Shown piece by piece: positions 22,855-34,261 of a stretch of DNA of 64,000 bases. The notes beneath the pieces are model-generated. The model saw nothing but the letters and a program-made list of their open reading frames with translations. It had not been told where the DNA came from and ran no database searches. Made by a program: the position numbers and the translations under genes. This DNA is from Choanephora cucurbitarum (Eukaryota > Mucoromycota > Mucoromycetes > Mucorales > Choanephoraceae): positions 248,001-312,000 of the forward strand of contig JAIWNI010000025.1 in NCBI GenBank assembly GCA_025331435.1. The letters are read 5' to 3'. How positions within the stretch are numbered: the first letter of the stretch is position 1; the number at the start of each line of letters is the position of its first letter.

Positions 22855-23139
22855 TAATAAACAACGTTTTCTGATCGTCCGTATATGACCTGTAGCTTCT
22901 AACATTGTCAACTTTGTTAGCAATAGTTCTATTCACTTTTTCAATAACAAGTGATATTCTGCTTTCCAAGTTCTCGTCTTCGGCATCGAGCTCAATGAAA
23001 ACAGCTTGACAATCATTATATTCACTTAGACTAGTCAAGTTTCGAAGATTAAATTCCTCTCCTTCTTCAATAACTTAGTCCGTGGCCTCTGCACCATCTT
23101 CCGTAGTTATTCCACCCTGACTGTCCTCAATAAAGAATT
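22855..23139 (-). pseudogene. N-terminal fragment of a transposon-linked ORF
   Basis: From an ATG at 23139 the minus strand reads MSNTHKFFIEDSQGG, meets a TAG at codon 27, then continues LTSLSEYNDCQAVFIELDAEDENLES and ends SYRSYTDDQKTLFII. The DDQK motif resembles the first helix of a helix-turn-helix at the start of Mucorales DDE transposases. Upstream, 23225-23265 has the motif TGAAATCCGCCA twice. Function lost. Confidence 0.35.
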
Positions 23140-23314
23140 TATGCGTGTTGCTCATTTGAAAATATTTAAAGTAAAAGAGACGTCTTTAGAATGTGGAAAG
23201 TCTGCCATTTGGTTATGCGCTCATTGACATTTTGAAATCCGCCAAATGATTTTTGAAATCCGCCATTTGGGACCTTAAGCACTGTAACTTTACTTTTTAC
23301 CTTTTTCAACTTGC

Positions 23315-25622
23315 ATGGAAGACGCACGAGAGATTGCCATCACAAAACTTTCTGAACTATTAAAGCATCCAGATGACCTCAATACAAAGTTAGGTCCCCT
23401 CATAAGGAAGTTAGCAAAAGAAAAAGCGTCTATCGATGCACAGCTAAATACAGGCGTTCAGTCTCAACTTGATCATGTACAAGAAGGTTTAGAGACACTG
23501 ACCATCTCTAGTCGAAACATCAATCGTGTGAAAGAGAACATGCGCACGATCGACAAACTGTGTTATGATGCGCAGTCTATGATTCAAGATTTTCCTCGGA
23601 TCAATATGGTAAATTAGACCTATCTTAATTGTAACACCCTCTCTCTCACATATGCTCACTTTTTTTCCACAGATATCTCAAGTACATCAAAACTTTGTAG
23701 CTACTCAAGCACAAGTCAAGGCATTTGAGAAACTATATCAACAGCTAGACGATCTAGAGAATGCATTTGAGCCAATGCGCAACGATCTATTCCACCCTCA
23801 CGATGCACTTTTGCATGTTCATTATCACCTTTATAAACTAGAGGAGTTTCGAGACAAGACAATGCACCAAGCGCGAGATTCACCTCATGATGCCATGATC
23901 ACTTTAAAGACTTATTTTAGACGTGTGGATGTCCTTTCAGATGATTTCACACAGCATCTTTGGTTGTTGACTCGAAATCTGATTCCCCTGGTGGACAATG
24001 GATGCGGTGCTACCATCATCAAGTTAATCAAAATCATTGAATGCGAAGAGGCAGCAGACGAAAAGGCCTTGGCAGCCAAACAAGCTCAGTCCAACCACCA
24101 AGATCTACAGGGCGATAACCACAAGAAATGGCGGTTGGCAGAAGGAAATCCACGTACGATCAAATCCTATCGAGTCGAGTTCTTTGAACAGCTACATCAA
24201 TCACTGCGAGAACACTTTGACCGAGTATTCTCGCCTTATAGAGAACAAGAGGACTGGCAGAGTGCTCTAGATGCCACTGAATTTATTTTTGATGATCTCG
24301 AACTTGTATTTCACGAGATTGTACCTAAATTCCCCAAGAAATACAAAATATTCCCCTATTTCGTACTTGAATACCATCGCCATACCTATGATCTCTTGAA
24401 TCAACTTGTCACACAGGATTTGGATGCAGGCACCATCTTGCGCTTACTGCGATTTGTACGTGACTATTATACAACCATGAGCACTCGATTAGGCGTCACA
24501 GAAGAACTGTTGGAGCCTCAGTTGTTGGATGGTCAAGAACAACCCTTGGTCGATGAATACCTTAAGCTTGTACGTCGCACCTTGGTCGAATGGACGTCGA
24601 ATCTGATGCAATCTGAGTCAAAGCACTTTGTGAACCGAGATGAACCCCCAGAGATGTCTCCCGATGGTCAGTTAGGTCTCCCGGGTGCTGTGGATCTCTT
24701 TCAGATCATCAACCAACAGATTGATGTGGCAGCCGATGCGAATCAGGGCAAATTACTGTATTTGGTCATCAGCGAGTGTCATAAGGTGATGAAGGATTCT
24801 CAAAGTTTTTGGAAGAAGCTGTTGCACTCTGAACTTCAAAAGCAATTTGATACACCGAATGATGTGCCCATTGGGTTCTTGGAATATACGATGGCATTAG
24901 CAAACGATCAAATCAAATGTTCTGATTATGCTAACGATATGTTGATCCGTGTTCCGCCTATTGTGGATGCCAATTACAAAACGCAAGTAGAAGATAAGCT
25001 GTCGACAGCCATTGATGGTTATCTTCAGATTGCCGCTAGTGCAAGAGAGGCTTTGTTGGAGATTACGTTTGCAGATGTCAAACCTGTCTTCCAAGACTTG
25101 TTCTCTCATCGTTGGTATGAACAACCTTTGATTCCTTCTGTCATTGAGACCCTGCGTGATTACTGCAATGATTTTTCACACTTGAATCAATTCATCTTTG
25201 AGAAACTAGTCCATGATATGTTAGATCGATTTCTGATGCTCTATCTGGAAGCCATGCGACACAAGACAGCGAAATTCCAGATGCCACACTGTCTAGAGCG
25301 TATTGAGAATGATGTGCGACTCTCGTTTGGATTCTTTGCTCAGCTAACATCACCTGAGGAAATGGAAGAGCGCTTTGATGTGATAGACAAGATCCACAAT
25401 TTGCTCCAAAGTAGTCGCCGTATGATCTTTGTTGACTATTACAACCTAAGACAGGCTTATCCTGATGTTCCATTAGCCTTTGTGGAGAACATTTTATCTA
25501 AGCGAGATGATTTAGATAAAGCAGCTCTCAAAGACATTATGGAAGGCATTAAGGCGAAGGCCCGTGAATATGAACCTGATGCTAATACCCCACCTACCAT
25601 TTTCAGTCGAATCAAATGGTAA
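23315..25622 (+). CDS. SEC6: exocyst complex subunit Sec6
   Basis: Two exons (23315-23608 and 23673-25622) give 747 residues, close to the 750-800 typical of Sec6. The N-terminal coiled coil spans residues 1-140 (LAKEKASIDAQLNTGVQSQL, then HQNFVATQAQVKAFEKLYQQ). The Sec6 core follows: WLLTRNLIPLVDNGCGATII, KSYRVEFFEQLHQSLREHFD, FPYFVLEYHRHTYDLLNQL, and near the end YYNLRQAYPDVPLAFVENIL and the terminal ARE(Y)EP-type tail. Sec6 belongs to the octameric exocyst, which tethers secretory vesicles at sites of polarised growth, here hyphal tips; it also contacts SNAREs. The start ATG lies just after the transposon-rich interval. It is in tandem with PS decarboxylase. Confidence 0.93.
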
Positions 25623-25727
25623 AAAAAAAAAAAAAGATTGTTACATGTCAAATAAATGCTTCTATCAGTCACGACAATTTTTTTTAAACTTTAAAAAAAA
25701 AACTTCTTTCTTTCTTATTCAACAATA

Positions 25728-27197
25728 ATGTCTCTACGTCTGAGTACACTTGCTCTGCGCAGTCAGCATCAAAAGGCCACATCGGCTTATTCTTTTGTAG
25801 CGAGATCTCGTTTGCTTCATAGTACTCGATTATGTCAACAACAACAACAACAAAAGCCTTTGACGACTCGCTTAGCAGATAGCTGGAATAATACAGAGAC
25901 AAAGTGGTACCCTATTCCAGTGGCTCTTGGTTTGAGTGTTATTGGCTTTATTCAATACCGTAGAGTGAGAGAACGTGAAGAACAAGAAACACACCAACAA
26001 CAAAAGAAGTATGTTGCTTCGGGTCCATGGCAGGTAACAATGGATTTGTTTTAAAAAAAAAAAGAAAGAAAGGGTCAGTTATTGACAACTTTCTAGGTTC
26101 ATGTAGCTGCTGCTTTACCTTTAAGAAGCATATCCCGCGTATGGGGTGCTTTCAACTCGATCACGATCCCCACACCTTTACGTCCAATGGGATACAAGCT
26201 TTACAGCTGGATCTTTGGCTGTAATTTAGAAGAAATGAAGAACCCCGATCTCTATTCTTATCCTAATTTATCCGCCTTCTTCTACCGAGAACTAAAAGAG
26301 GGTGTTCGTCCTATTGCTGATGCTCCTTTAGTATCACCCTCAGATGGTAAAGTCTTGCATTTCGGTATTGTACAAGGACAAGAGATTGAGCAGATCAAGG
26401 GCGTCACTTACAACTTGGATGCTCTGTTGGGCAATGACGATAAACCTATGTCACCTGTCACCAACGCTGTCTTGGGCAGTCAGACACAGGTAGTAGACGA
26501 AGAAGATTTTGCTAATGTGAACGGTATTGAGTATTCTTTGGGTGACATGTTGGACCAAGGACAGTCTGTCAAGACCGAATCTGCTGTTGGACCAGATGGT
26601 TTAGTTGCTACCGAAAAGACAGACCCTCAGGTGGAAAGGGACTTGGCTAAATTGGCTGAAGTGAAGGCCAACATGAACGAGCACAAGGTGAAGCCTGGTC
26701 ATGCCATGTTCTTCTGTGTTGTCTATCTGGCTCCTGGTGACTACCATCGATTCCATTCACCTACCAACTGGGTTGTACAGACCAGAAGACATTTTGCTGG
26801 CGAACTCTTCAGTGTCTCTCCCTATTTTGTAAAGTTACTGGAAAACTTGTTTGTGTTGAATGAGCGTGTGGCCCTGCTGGGTAAATGGAAGCACGGCTTT
26901 TTCTCCATGATCCCTGTGGGTGCCACGAACGTGGGATCCATCAAGATCAACTTTGATGAAGCATTAAAGACCAACCGTAAAGAGGATCTTCCTTTGGGTA
27001 CTTACACTGAAGTCACTTACAAGTCCGCTAGTAAGCTTTTGGGTGGTAAGGCACTTCGTTCAGGTGATGAAATGGGTGGCTTCTATTTAGGTTCCACTGT
27101 TGTATTAGTGTTTGAAGCACCCACTTCATTCAAGTTCCAATTGACTGCTGGTCAAAAGATCAAGATGGGTGAAGCATTGGGTCAGATTGAACCTTAA
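25728..27197 (+). CDS. PSD1: phosphatidylserine decarboxylase, mitochondrial (PSD1 type)
   Basis: Two exons (25728-26033 and 26097-27197), 468 residues. The N-terminus MSLRLSTLALRSQHQKATSA is a mitochondrial presequence, followed by a Gln run and one membrane helix YPIPVALGLSVIGFIQY. The catalytic domain has FFYRELKEGVRPI, VSPSDGKVLHFG, the FFCVVYLAPGDYHRFHSP block with conserved Asp and His residues, RRHFAGELFSV, and near the end LGSTVVLVFEAP. The LGST motif is the self-cleavage site; Ser435 becomes the pyruvoyl group of the small subunit. The enzyme makes phosphatidylethanolamine from phosphatidylserine at the inner membrane. A segment of about 85 residues between the conserved blocks (near residues 195-280) is longer than in bacterial enzymes. 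Confidence 0.96.
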
Positions 27198-27342
27198 ATT
27201 GTAAATACATGCATACACACACATATATACACTTCTTTTTTGATACATGCACGCTTACTTTATAAATAACGTCAATAAAAGATAGATCGACATATTTATT
27301 CGATAAGGTCACTCCTTATTTTCGCTTTTTTCTTCTTTTTAT

Positions 27343-27732
27343 ATGACATCCTATTGGTATTGTACCGATGGAATCAAGCAATGTTTGCTTCCAAATCATC
27401 ATATCTCTTCTTTAGACAATGCATTTCAAACACACATACGTATTCAAATCACAGAAGCCGTTTTCGAACGTCAAGGAATTGCCTTAGCAGACCCTTCTCA
27501 AGGTACACTCACTATGGACGGGCTTCATTTTGGCCTCTATCGACATCCACCTATCCAACGAACTACCAGCTTCGAATCACTTATCTTTATGGATCATTCA
27601 CAAACAATGCATAGCGATCTTACATTGGGATTGGAGGATGAAGAACTGTCAAATCAATTCACATGGATGATCAAAAAAGAACAATCCTCTCACTCATTGA
27701 GTTCACCTCGCACCTGTTGTATCATCAGTTGA
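27343..27732 (+). CDS. small hypothetical protein with C-terminal CaaX box
   Basis: A single exon of 129 residues starting at an ATG after a T-rich leader. I do not recognise the family. It begins MTSYWYCTDGIKQCLLP, has a central segment HIRIQITEAVFERQGIALAD and TLTMDGLHFGLYRHPPIQRT, and ends SSPRTCCIIS. The last four residues Cys-Ile-Ile-Ser fit a CaaX prenylation signal, with another Cys before it as a possible palmitoylation site, so the protein is probably membrane-anchored. There is no signal peptide or membrane helix. It sits 145 bases after PSD1 on the same strand and is the last intact gene before an 8-kb repeat block. It could be spurious, but the uninterrupted frame and CaaX end argue for a gene. 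Confidence 0.5.
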   Translation: MTSYWYCTDGIKQCLLPNHHISSLDNAFQTHIRIQITEAVFERQGIALADPSQGTLTMDGLHFGLYRHPPIQRTTSFESLIFMDHSQTMHSDLTLGLEDEELSNQFTWMIKKEQSSHSLSSPRTCCIIS

Positions 27733-28239
27733 ATCACACTTCTTATTAGACTTGTACATTTTCTTTTTTAGATCGTTAGAGAAATTAAAATAATTGATCA
27801 TTTACAGTGATATGATTGTTAGAATTCAAGTTTAAATAGATCATCTGTATAGCCTACAAGCTACAGACTCTTGAGAAGCCACATTTGATTATCCAATGAT
27901 GAAGTTTACCATCTTTCAGTATATATATATATATTACTACGGACATGCCGCTATACGAAGTATTCTCTTGAATATATGGTATTTAAAATAAAGTACGATG
28001 GACACTCAATTTACAGTGGAATGTTCTCACTTCACATATGAATTTCAATAGGTTTTTCTTTTCTTTAAAAAGAAAAACTGCACTATCAACAAGCTTATGG
28101 AATTGTTCAATTATATCTTATTGACACCAAAAAGAGAGAAAGAGAGATATCATTAAATAGACTACATGTAGTTTTTTTTTGGTTCGTTATTCAATGGCGA
28201 GTTAAAGGATTACATGATGAAAAAAAAAGGCTGGACTCC

Positions 28240-28665
28240 GTATGCAGCATAATGCTTGTTTACCAATCGAAATTAAGAGTCTTACAACACCAGATCAAGC
28301 AACTCTTTACTTTTCTAGATACTAATCCTATGGTTGTATACTACATAGAGTACAGTATGGAGATGTATGTTCGAGTGAGGAATGATTCTCTCAACCATTT
28401 TCTTTTTGTCTGCCCTTTAAAGACTTCTGTCTGGTCATGGAGTCTTTCTCAATAGAAGCCTGGTGTTCGTCCTAACTGTTCTATTGCTAGTGTTATTATT
28501 ATTTGCTCCTCTCTTCTTTGCTATCTGGCGTAGTCATTGGGCCTATATCTTTAACTCTGTCCTTTTTATCTTTGTCCACTGCTACCCGATTGATACAAAA
28601 GAAGCTCTCTATAATCAAGGGCTTTTCACCTCTAACCCTTTAGCTCATCTTCAGATTTAGTTATT
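28240..28665 (+). mobile_element. LINE-type retrotransposon remnant (zf-RVT-like 3' end)
   Basis: Broken frames encode a motif typical of the end of non-LTR reverse transcriptases: RNDSLNHFLFVCPLKTSVW (a H-x3-C...W zf-RVT-like pattern) near 28375-28435, and further on AIWRSHWAYIFNSVLFIF near 28510-28565. A stop at about 28453 separates them. No reverse-transcriptase domain remains. The assignment rests on pattern recognition. Confidence 0.45.
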
Positions 28666-28775
28666 ATTGATATCTCATCCAGCCAAAGCAAGCACCCTAT
28701 CAGCTACAAAACAAACCCCTTTTAAAATCAGAAAATCCAAAAGCAATAACCCATGACTTGATAATCATCAGAACA

Positions 28776-29612
28776 TACAGTGTGAACCGAAATAAGCTGC
28801 GGATCTACAAACTCCGCTATCTGATCATGCAACCCATTGTTGTTCTTTGTTGGACCCTTTCCTTAATAAACATACTAAAAAGAGCACTTAGACAGCTACT
28901 CCCATATCCAAAGAAGCTAGTAAATATCTTTGCGGATATGATTATGGTAGATTAGCCGGCGCTTTTGTCTATCAAAGTAACATTGCTCTGATCGCAAGAG
29001 ATCTTGATCTTCCTGAATCAATCTTACAATCAGCTTGTAAAAGACTTCAGCAAACAAAGACCCTTCTTCCTAAAACTTCAAGCGGGAGGAAAAGACTTCT
29101 TTCTCAAACTGATTTGAACGCGATTGAGACAAGCGTTCGTCGTCGACCTACTCAATCAATTAGGGCTCAACATCGTCACTTTTTGAGTTCTGGCAAGAAG
29201 GTCTCTTTGTCCACTTTTCGAGAAGCTTTGAGCCATATGAACTTCAAGTCAGGTATCGCAGCAATGAAGCCAGCTCTGAAGTCCAGACATAAAGACTCAC
29301 GTTTGGCTTGGGTTCTGTGATGGTATGGGGATGCTTTCACGTAGATGGTGTTGGCCCTCTTGTGATACAACATGGAACAATGGATCAAAAAGTATTTGTT
29401 CAATGTTTGGTTGGTTGTTACCTTCCCTGGATTAGAAAAGAGTCTGGTAAGGCCAGCATTGACTACATATTGCAGGAATACAATGCTCCATGCCATGTAG
29501 GAGTATACTCCAGGTGGTTCAAGACGAAGACAATGACGAACATCCTTCGTGGTGTAAGATACTCATTAAATTTAATTTTTAAAATCCGCGACCTATTTCC
29601 GTTCATACTGTA
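28776..29612 (+). mobile_element. defective Tc1-like transposon 1 (837 bp)
   Basis: TA-flanked inverted ends (left CAGTGTGAACCGAAATAAGC, right complement CAGTATGAACGGAAATAGGT) match at about 22 of 28 positions. Inside, frames encode a helix-turn-helix region (GYDYGRLAGAFVYQSNIALI, IETSVRRRPTQSIRAQHRHF) followed by RLAWV joined directly to GSVMVWGCFHVDGVGPLVI. The joint removes the stretch that should carry the first catalytic acid (WSDE). The second acid motif reads EYNAPCH instead of DNAPCH. Stops and frameshifts are also present, so it cannot encode an active transposase. Confidence 0.8.
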
Positions 29613-29925
29613 TGCCTTTCAAGAAGTAGACAGAGACAAGACAGAAAAGGCTTTGCTCCTAATCCAAGAAGCAGACAAACCTGCAAAGCCAAAGCGTTCT
29701 CACCAATTGATTGAACAGTATATAACAGCAACCAATTCTCATGATCAGTCAGTTTTTTTTTTGACAAGAGCAAAGATGGAGCTATCAGAATCAAAAAGGA
29801 CCTAATATTCATCTACAACGAAGTACTGTCGTCTGGCATAAAGTCAGAAAATAAGAAGATCGCGGATATGGCTGTAAAGAAATATGAGTTTCAGAAAATC
29901 GACTTGTTTGATATATAATGCTTTT
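29613..29925 (+). pseudogene. fragment of an unidentified gene next to Tc1-like element 1
   Basis: A frame runs AFQEVDRDKTEKALLLIQEA to HDQSVFF and then breaks at a T run (29751-29761). Shifting frame there restores a reading IRIKKDLIFIYNEVLSSG to KIDLFDI with a stop at about 29919. This looks like a gene piece with an indel in a homopolymer. Not recognised. Confidence 0.3.
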
Positions 29926-31251
29926 AAATATATCCTTCTTTCTCAAACATTTGTTCATAACATTCATTATGACTTCTTGAACACTATTTTACGATACAAC
30001 AGTCAAAGACCAATAGTTTGATCGAAACAAGCGAGATGGTTGATGAGTAAAAAGAAAGGAGTCTTTATTTTTAATGTTTTCTATGTCTTTAGCTTTTCTC
30101 AGTTCTCAAAGTAAACGCGATTATACTTTGATTAACAGGACCAACCACAAGAAGGTGGAAGCTCATCTGATCCCAAAAAAAAAAAAAATAGAGGCACTAG
30201 GGCGAACCATGTATTAAAAGATCGTGGCAAGCTTTTTAACACAACTTTATAAAAATAAAATAACACCTCTTTAGCAAAATAACTTCCAACACCACATTCT
30301 AATGCTTACGGTCTATGATTATACGGGCTGAGCCGCGTACAACAAAGCACTGTATATAAACCCTCCTTAGCCAAAGAAGAAAAAGAAAAAAAATAAAGGA
30401 AAAAACTATGGCCTGCTATGTATGTTCAAAATGTGAACAATTGAATGATGTAGTAAAAATGCGAACTTGGGAAGCTGATTTGGCAATCCTATTGGCTCTC
30501 TCATTTTTACTTTAACAAAGATCATTCCAGAGTTGTTACTTATACCCAAAGCAACAGCTCTAAAGTCACTCCAGTGCATCGTGGTGAAGTCTTGACTCAC
30601 AAACTAAAAATCGTCTACGAATCTAGTGTCATATATTACTAAAAAAAATCGAATTATACGAGTTACTATCACATGACTTGGCTTGCTTATGTTTAATTTT
30701 CATTATATCAATTTCATTTATCAAATAAAACCTGTTTGAGCTGTGGGTCTTTGTTTTTTTTTCTTTTCATTCAGGTTTGCAACAAGTGAGACTTGCCAAG
30801 TAAGTATCAACATGCAGTTAGAAGCACCATAACATTCGTCTAACTCATAAACAATTTTATCTTTTTTTTTAGATGCGGCCAAGAGCTGCATATATTTCGG
30901 GCTTTGGCTGTCTTTAACCTTTCATTCTTAATCCAACGGACAACATTTGTACTGGCTACAGTACAAAGCATAGGGAAAGCGAATTGCTCTCTCAGTGCTC
31001 TTTGCAAAATAATTTTTGGATGAGTTGTTGCAAGTCTGACACCACCCACTTTTTTTGGACAACTTTGTTTGAGGAATTAAGCACCAAAGGTCGGCACTTT
31101 AGAGAAAACATCAGAAGATATAAATGCTGCTTTTACTTCTTGTTCCAACTGAAGCCGCAGGCTAAGGACTAAGGATATACAACTGAGCATATCTTGTATA
31201 GCTATCCCTCTTCAGATAAAAGAAAGGATCTTGTATAGGATACATCTGGCC
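29926..31251. other. gene-poor interval
   Basis: About 1.3 kb with homopolymer runs and no gene I can support. Weak frames exist: near 30408 MACYVCSKCEQLNDVVKM with two CxxC pairs, and a minus-strand frame at 30840-31049. They may be gene debris. Confidence 0.4.
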
Positions 31252-33508
31252 ATGGATTTGGAAAGGCATATTACCAAAGTTGTTGCTGCCAGTTTAGCCT
31301 CCCAAAGCAACTTTTATCCCTTTTTCAAAATACTCGATCTGAACAACAAAGTTCTTTTGCCAAACAAAGAGGAGCTTGAATTCCTTAAACTAAGTAGTTT
31401 GTCCAACTGGCATCTTAAAGATTTCATGGAACATTGTCAACTCAAAAATCGCACGCCTTTAAAAAGTGACAAAGCCATTAGTCAGTACAAACTATGTCGC
31501 AACAACATAAGACAATGTGTACAAGACGACGGCGCGAAGGGTTATGTTGAAAGTTTGTTGGACAAGGCCAGTGATAAAGTAATGTCAATTGTCTTTTCAT
31601 TGTAGCATGTAAGACACTAACGTTGTTCAAAATAGCCCACTGAAGGACCATCAAGCACTACCATTAACAACTTCCATAATGTCAATCACGGTACTGCTAT
31701 AATGGAAGCACATAGTGCAGTAACAGTTAAACATAATATCAAGAAAAGAAAAATTGCTGAGGATTCGCTAACAGCATCAACAGAAGAACAATCAGAAGTA
31801 TTACCAACAACACATTCTGATCTATCTTCTTTGTCAGAACAATGCGGTACAACAATGTATGATTGGGAAGTTACAGTAAGTATACAATGGCTTTGAAAGA
31901 AAAGAATCCCTATCTAATTTTTATTTTTTTTACCCGCTGATAGGACAGCGAAGAGGAAGTACTAGTAGAAGAAGATGTTGAGATGAATGTCTGGGATGTA
32001 TGGAAGAATATCCCTGAAGCTATGCAAAGAGATGGTAACATCGATAAGTATAGGTATGCATGAAATCAATTTAGCTCGACATCTATATTGAATGTGTCGT
32101 TTTATTATAGCTTGGAACATTTAGACATTGTTCAACTTGGAAACAATCTTGGTTCCAAGATAACAAGAGAATATTACAATAGTCGCTTTATTTAAAAGTG
32201 TGCATATTCTTGAGAAATACATTCTTATATTGAGCATACTCTTAAATCAAACACTCTTAAATCGAGCGACTACTGTACCCTCAAAATTTAGTCGAAAGAA
32301 CTGGACTCACACTTGAAGAGATACCTTGCTCATTCGTTGAAGACAATGAATTCTACAATGACATAATTGATACTATTGTGAGTAGAAATACCAACTAACA
32401 TTGTGAAATAGTGATATCCATTAACGCCTCAAGTGTTTGGTAGGCTCTTTCGGATGAGTTTTCTTCAAATGAAGTACTAGTCGAAGTGGCCTCGTTTGTA
32501 TTCAAATCAAAAAATCCATTCATGACTTTTTTCATACCGTTATGCAATCATTGTAAGTCTTTAATTGACCATCCAGGTTCTGTAGCGTCTATTTAACTTT
32601 CCTCATTATAGCGTCAGTGGATTGTTTATTGATGATAGTGATGTCTACAAGAACGAAATAAGTTATAATTACTATATTCTGTGGCCAATTCTGAACTCTT
32701 TATCAAAACTGATTCAAAAGACTAAGTTTTCATTGGGTGAAAAGAGATTAGAAGCTGTATCCCAGGAGCTAAAGTTGATCCATAATGACAATCGGCATTT
32801 CTATAACGCTGATGGTATCATTTCAAACATATAAAGTGAGATTGAAATAGCAATCTTGGAAACAACAGGCCCCTTACTTCAGCAAAATGACCCAAAAGAA
32901 ACTCAAGATTACATCAAAGCTGGATACGGTCTTGTCGCCATGCTGCATGTCATCGGACGAAAGTTTCAATATGGTGATTTTGAAATTTTCAAAAAAATTG
33001 GCTCTTTTTTTATTCAAGCGACACGTGTATTTTCTCTTTTCTTTAAAGACGTATCCGCTAACGTTTTGTTTTATGGTGTTTTTCAGCAACAAAGATCAGG
33101 ATTTGGAGAGCATTTATGCCAGCAAGCAAGGTTTATGTGACCAATTGTATTGGCTCAGTCGAAGTGCCAACAGAATCAAAAACGTCAGAAGAAAAAATGA
33201 GAAAATTGATTGATCTATTTTGGTTCTTAAGAGTAAGATATACTTGATCCATATTTTGACATTTTATTTATCATTGACACCTTTTGTTAGCAACTAATCA
33301 ACGAATCATATCAAGCTATCGATGAGCTACAAAAATCACACAATGATAATATGAAGAAAAAGGCTAGGAAGTTGGAGGGGCACGAAGAAGTAACAAGTTT
33401 GTGGGACAACTTCAAAGTAAACACCCAAATCAAATCGCCGCAGATTTATATCAGAAAATCGAATCATTTGCAAATCAACAGCTCGCCAGTTAGACCAGAT
33501 AACAGTAG
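31252..33508 (+). pseudogene. multi-exon hypothetical gene interrupted by a MITE and stops
   Basis: Exons with normal splice sites can be traced: 31252-31578, 31636-31875, 31944-32053, 32111-32377 (holding the MITE), 32444-32552, 32612 onward, and a late exon beginning near 33291. Readable parts include MDLERHITKVVAASLASQ, a Ser/Thr/Glu-rich middle, LEHLDIVQLGNNLGSKITRE, and the conserved-looking ETTGPLLQQNDPKETQDYIK and YGLVAMLHVIGRKFQYGDFE. If the MITE is ignored, exon 4 is open and its phase fits both neighbours. Other lesions are an in-frame TAA at 32832, a phase mismatch between the exons at 32552 and 32612, and several variant sites further on. The family resembles dispersed Mucorales proteins of unknown function; not identified further. 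Confidence 0.5.
32175..32277. mobile_element. Tc1/mariner-type MITE, copy 2 (103 bp), in a former exon
   Basis: Left end TACAATAGTCGCTTTATT and right end (complement) TACAGTAGTCGCTCGATT; about 22 of 26 positions match, with TA on both sides. It shares the internal TTCTTGAGAAATACA block with copy 1 but lacks about 60 bases of its interior. It sits inside exon 4 of the pseudogene at 31252-33508. Confidence 0.82.
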
Positions 33509-33560
33509 TTAGATAGTTGGGTCATATCTATCGTTATTTTTTCATTAAAATAACATAGTC

Positions 33561-34261
33561 TACAACAATGTGGACGGAAATAAGCTGCGGGTTTTAAAAA
33601 TAAATTTAATGAGTTACTGAAGGATGTTGTGCATTAGTGGAACTTTTGCCCATCAATAGTGTCTTCATACTTTAGACATATGTAAAAAAAAAAGAGTATT
33701 GCGTTTATTTTGGTAAAATACTTTGTATGGCCTCCGTTAGCTTTTGTAATCTCCTCGTATCTTTCTCCATCCTATCTGATCACTCTAGTTCCAGCACTAG
33801 CACTCTTTAAGGTGAACTTGACCTCATCAGACTAAACTACCTTGATCCAGTCATCCTTTGTCCAGTCAAGTCTTTCTTTGACCCAAGCCAAACGTGAGTC
33901 TTTATGTCTGGACTTCAGAGCTGGCTTCATTGCTGCGATACCTGACTTGAAGTTCATATGGCTCAAAGCTTCTCGAAAAGTGGACAAAGAGACCTTCTTG
34001 CCAGAACTCAAAAAGTGACGATGTTGAGCCCTAATTGATTGAGTAGGTCGACGACGAACGCTTGTCTCAATCGCGTTCAAATCAGTTTGAGAAAGAAGTC
34101 TTTTCCTCCCGCTTGAAGTTTTAGGAAGAAGGGTCTTTGTTTGCTGAAGTCTTTTACAAGCTGATTGTAAGATTGATTCAGGAAGGGTTGCATGATCAAA
34201 TCGCGGAGTTCGTAAATCCGCAGCTTATTTCCGTTCGCACTGTATTTCCGTCCACATAGTA
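33561..34261 (-). mobile_element. defective Tc1-like transposon 2 (about 700 bp)
   Basis: Left end TGTGGACGGAAATAAGCTGC; the right end carries, in complement, ATGTGGACGGAAATACAGTG followed by another copy of CGGAAATAAGCTGCGG, so the right terminus is composite. On the minus strand it encodes the same helix-turn-helix protein as element 1 (identical over IETSVRRRPTQS to SRLAWV) and extends past it to ERLDWTKDDWIKVV, then a TAG replaces the expected Trp before SDEVKF. The DDE part downstream is missing. It truncates the quinone-reductase pseudogene. Confidence 0.78.
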
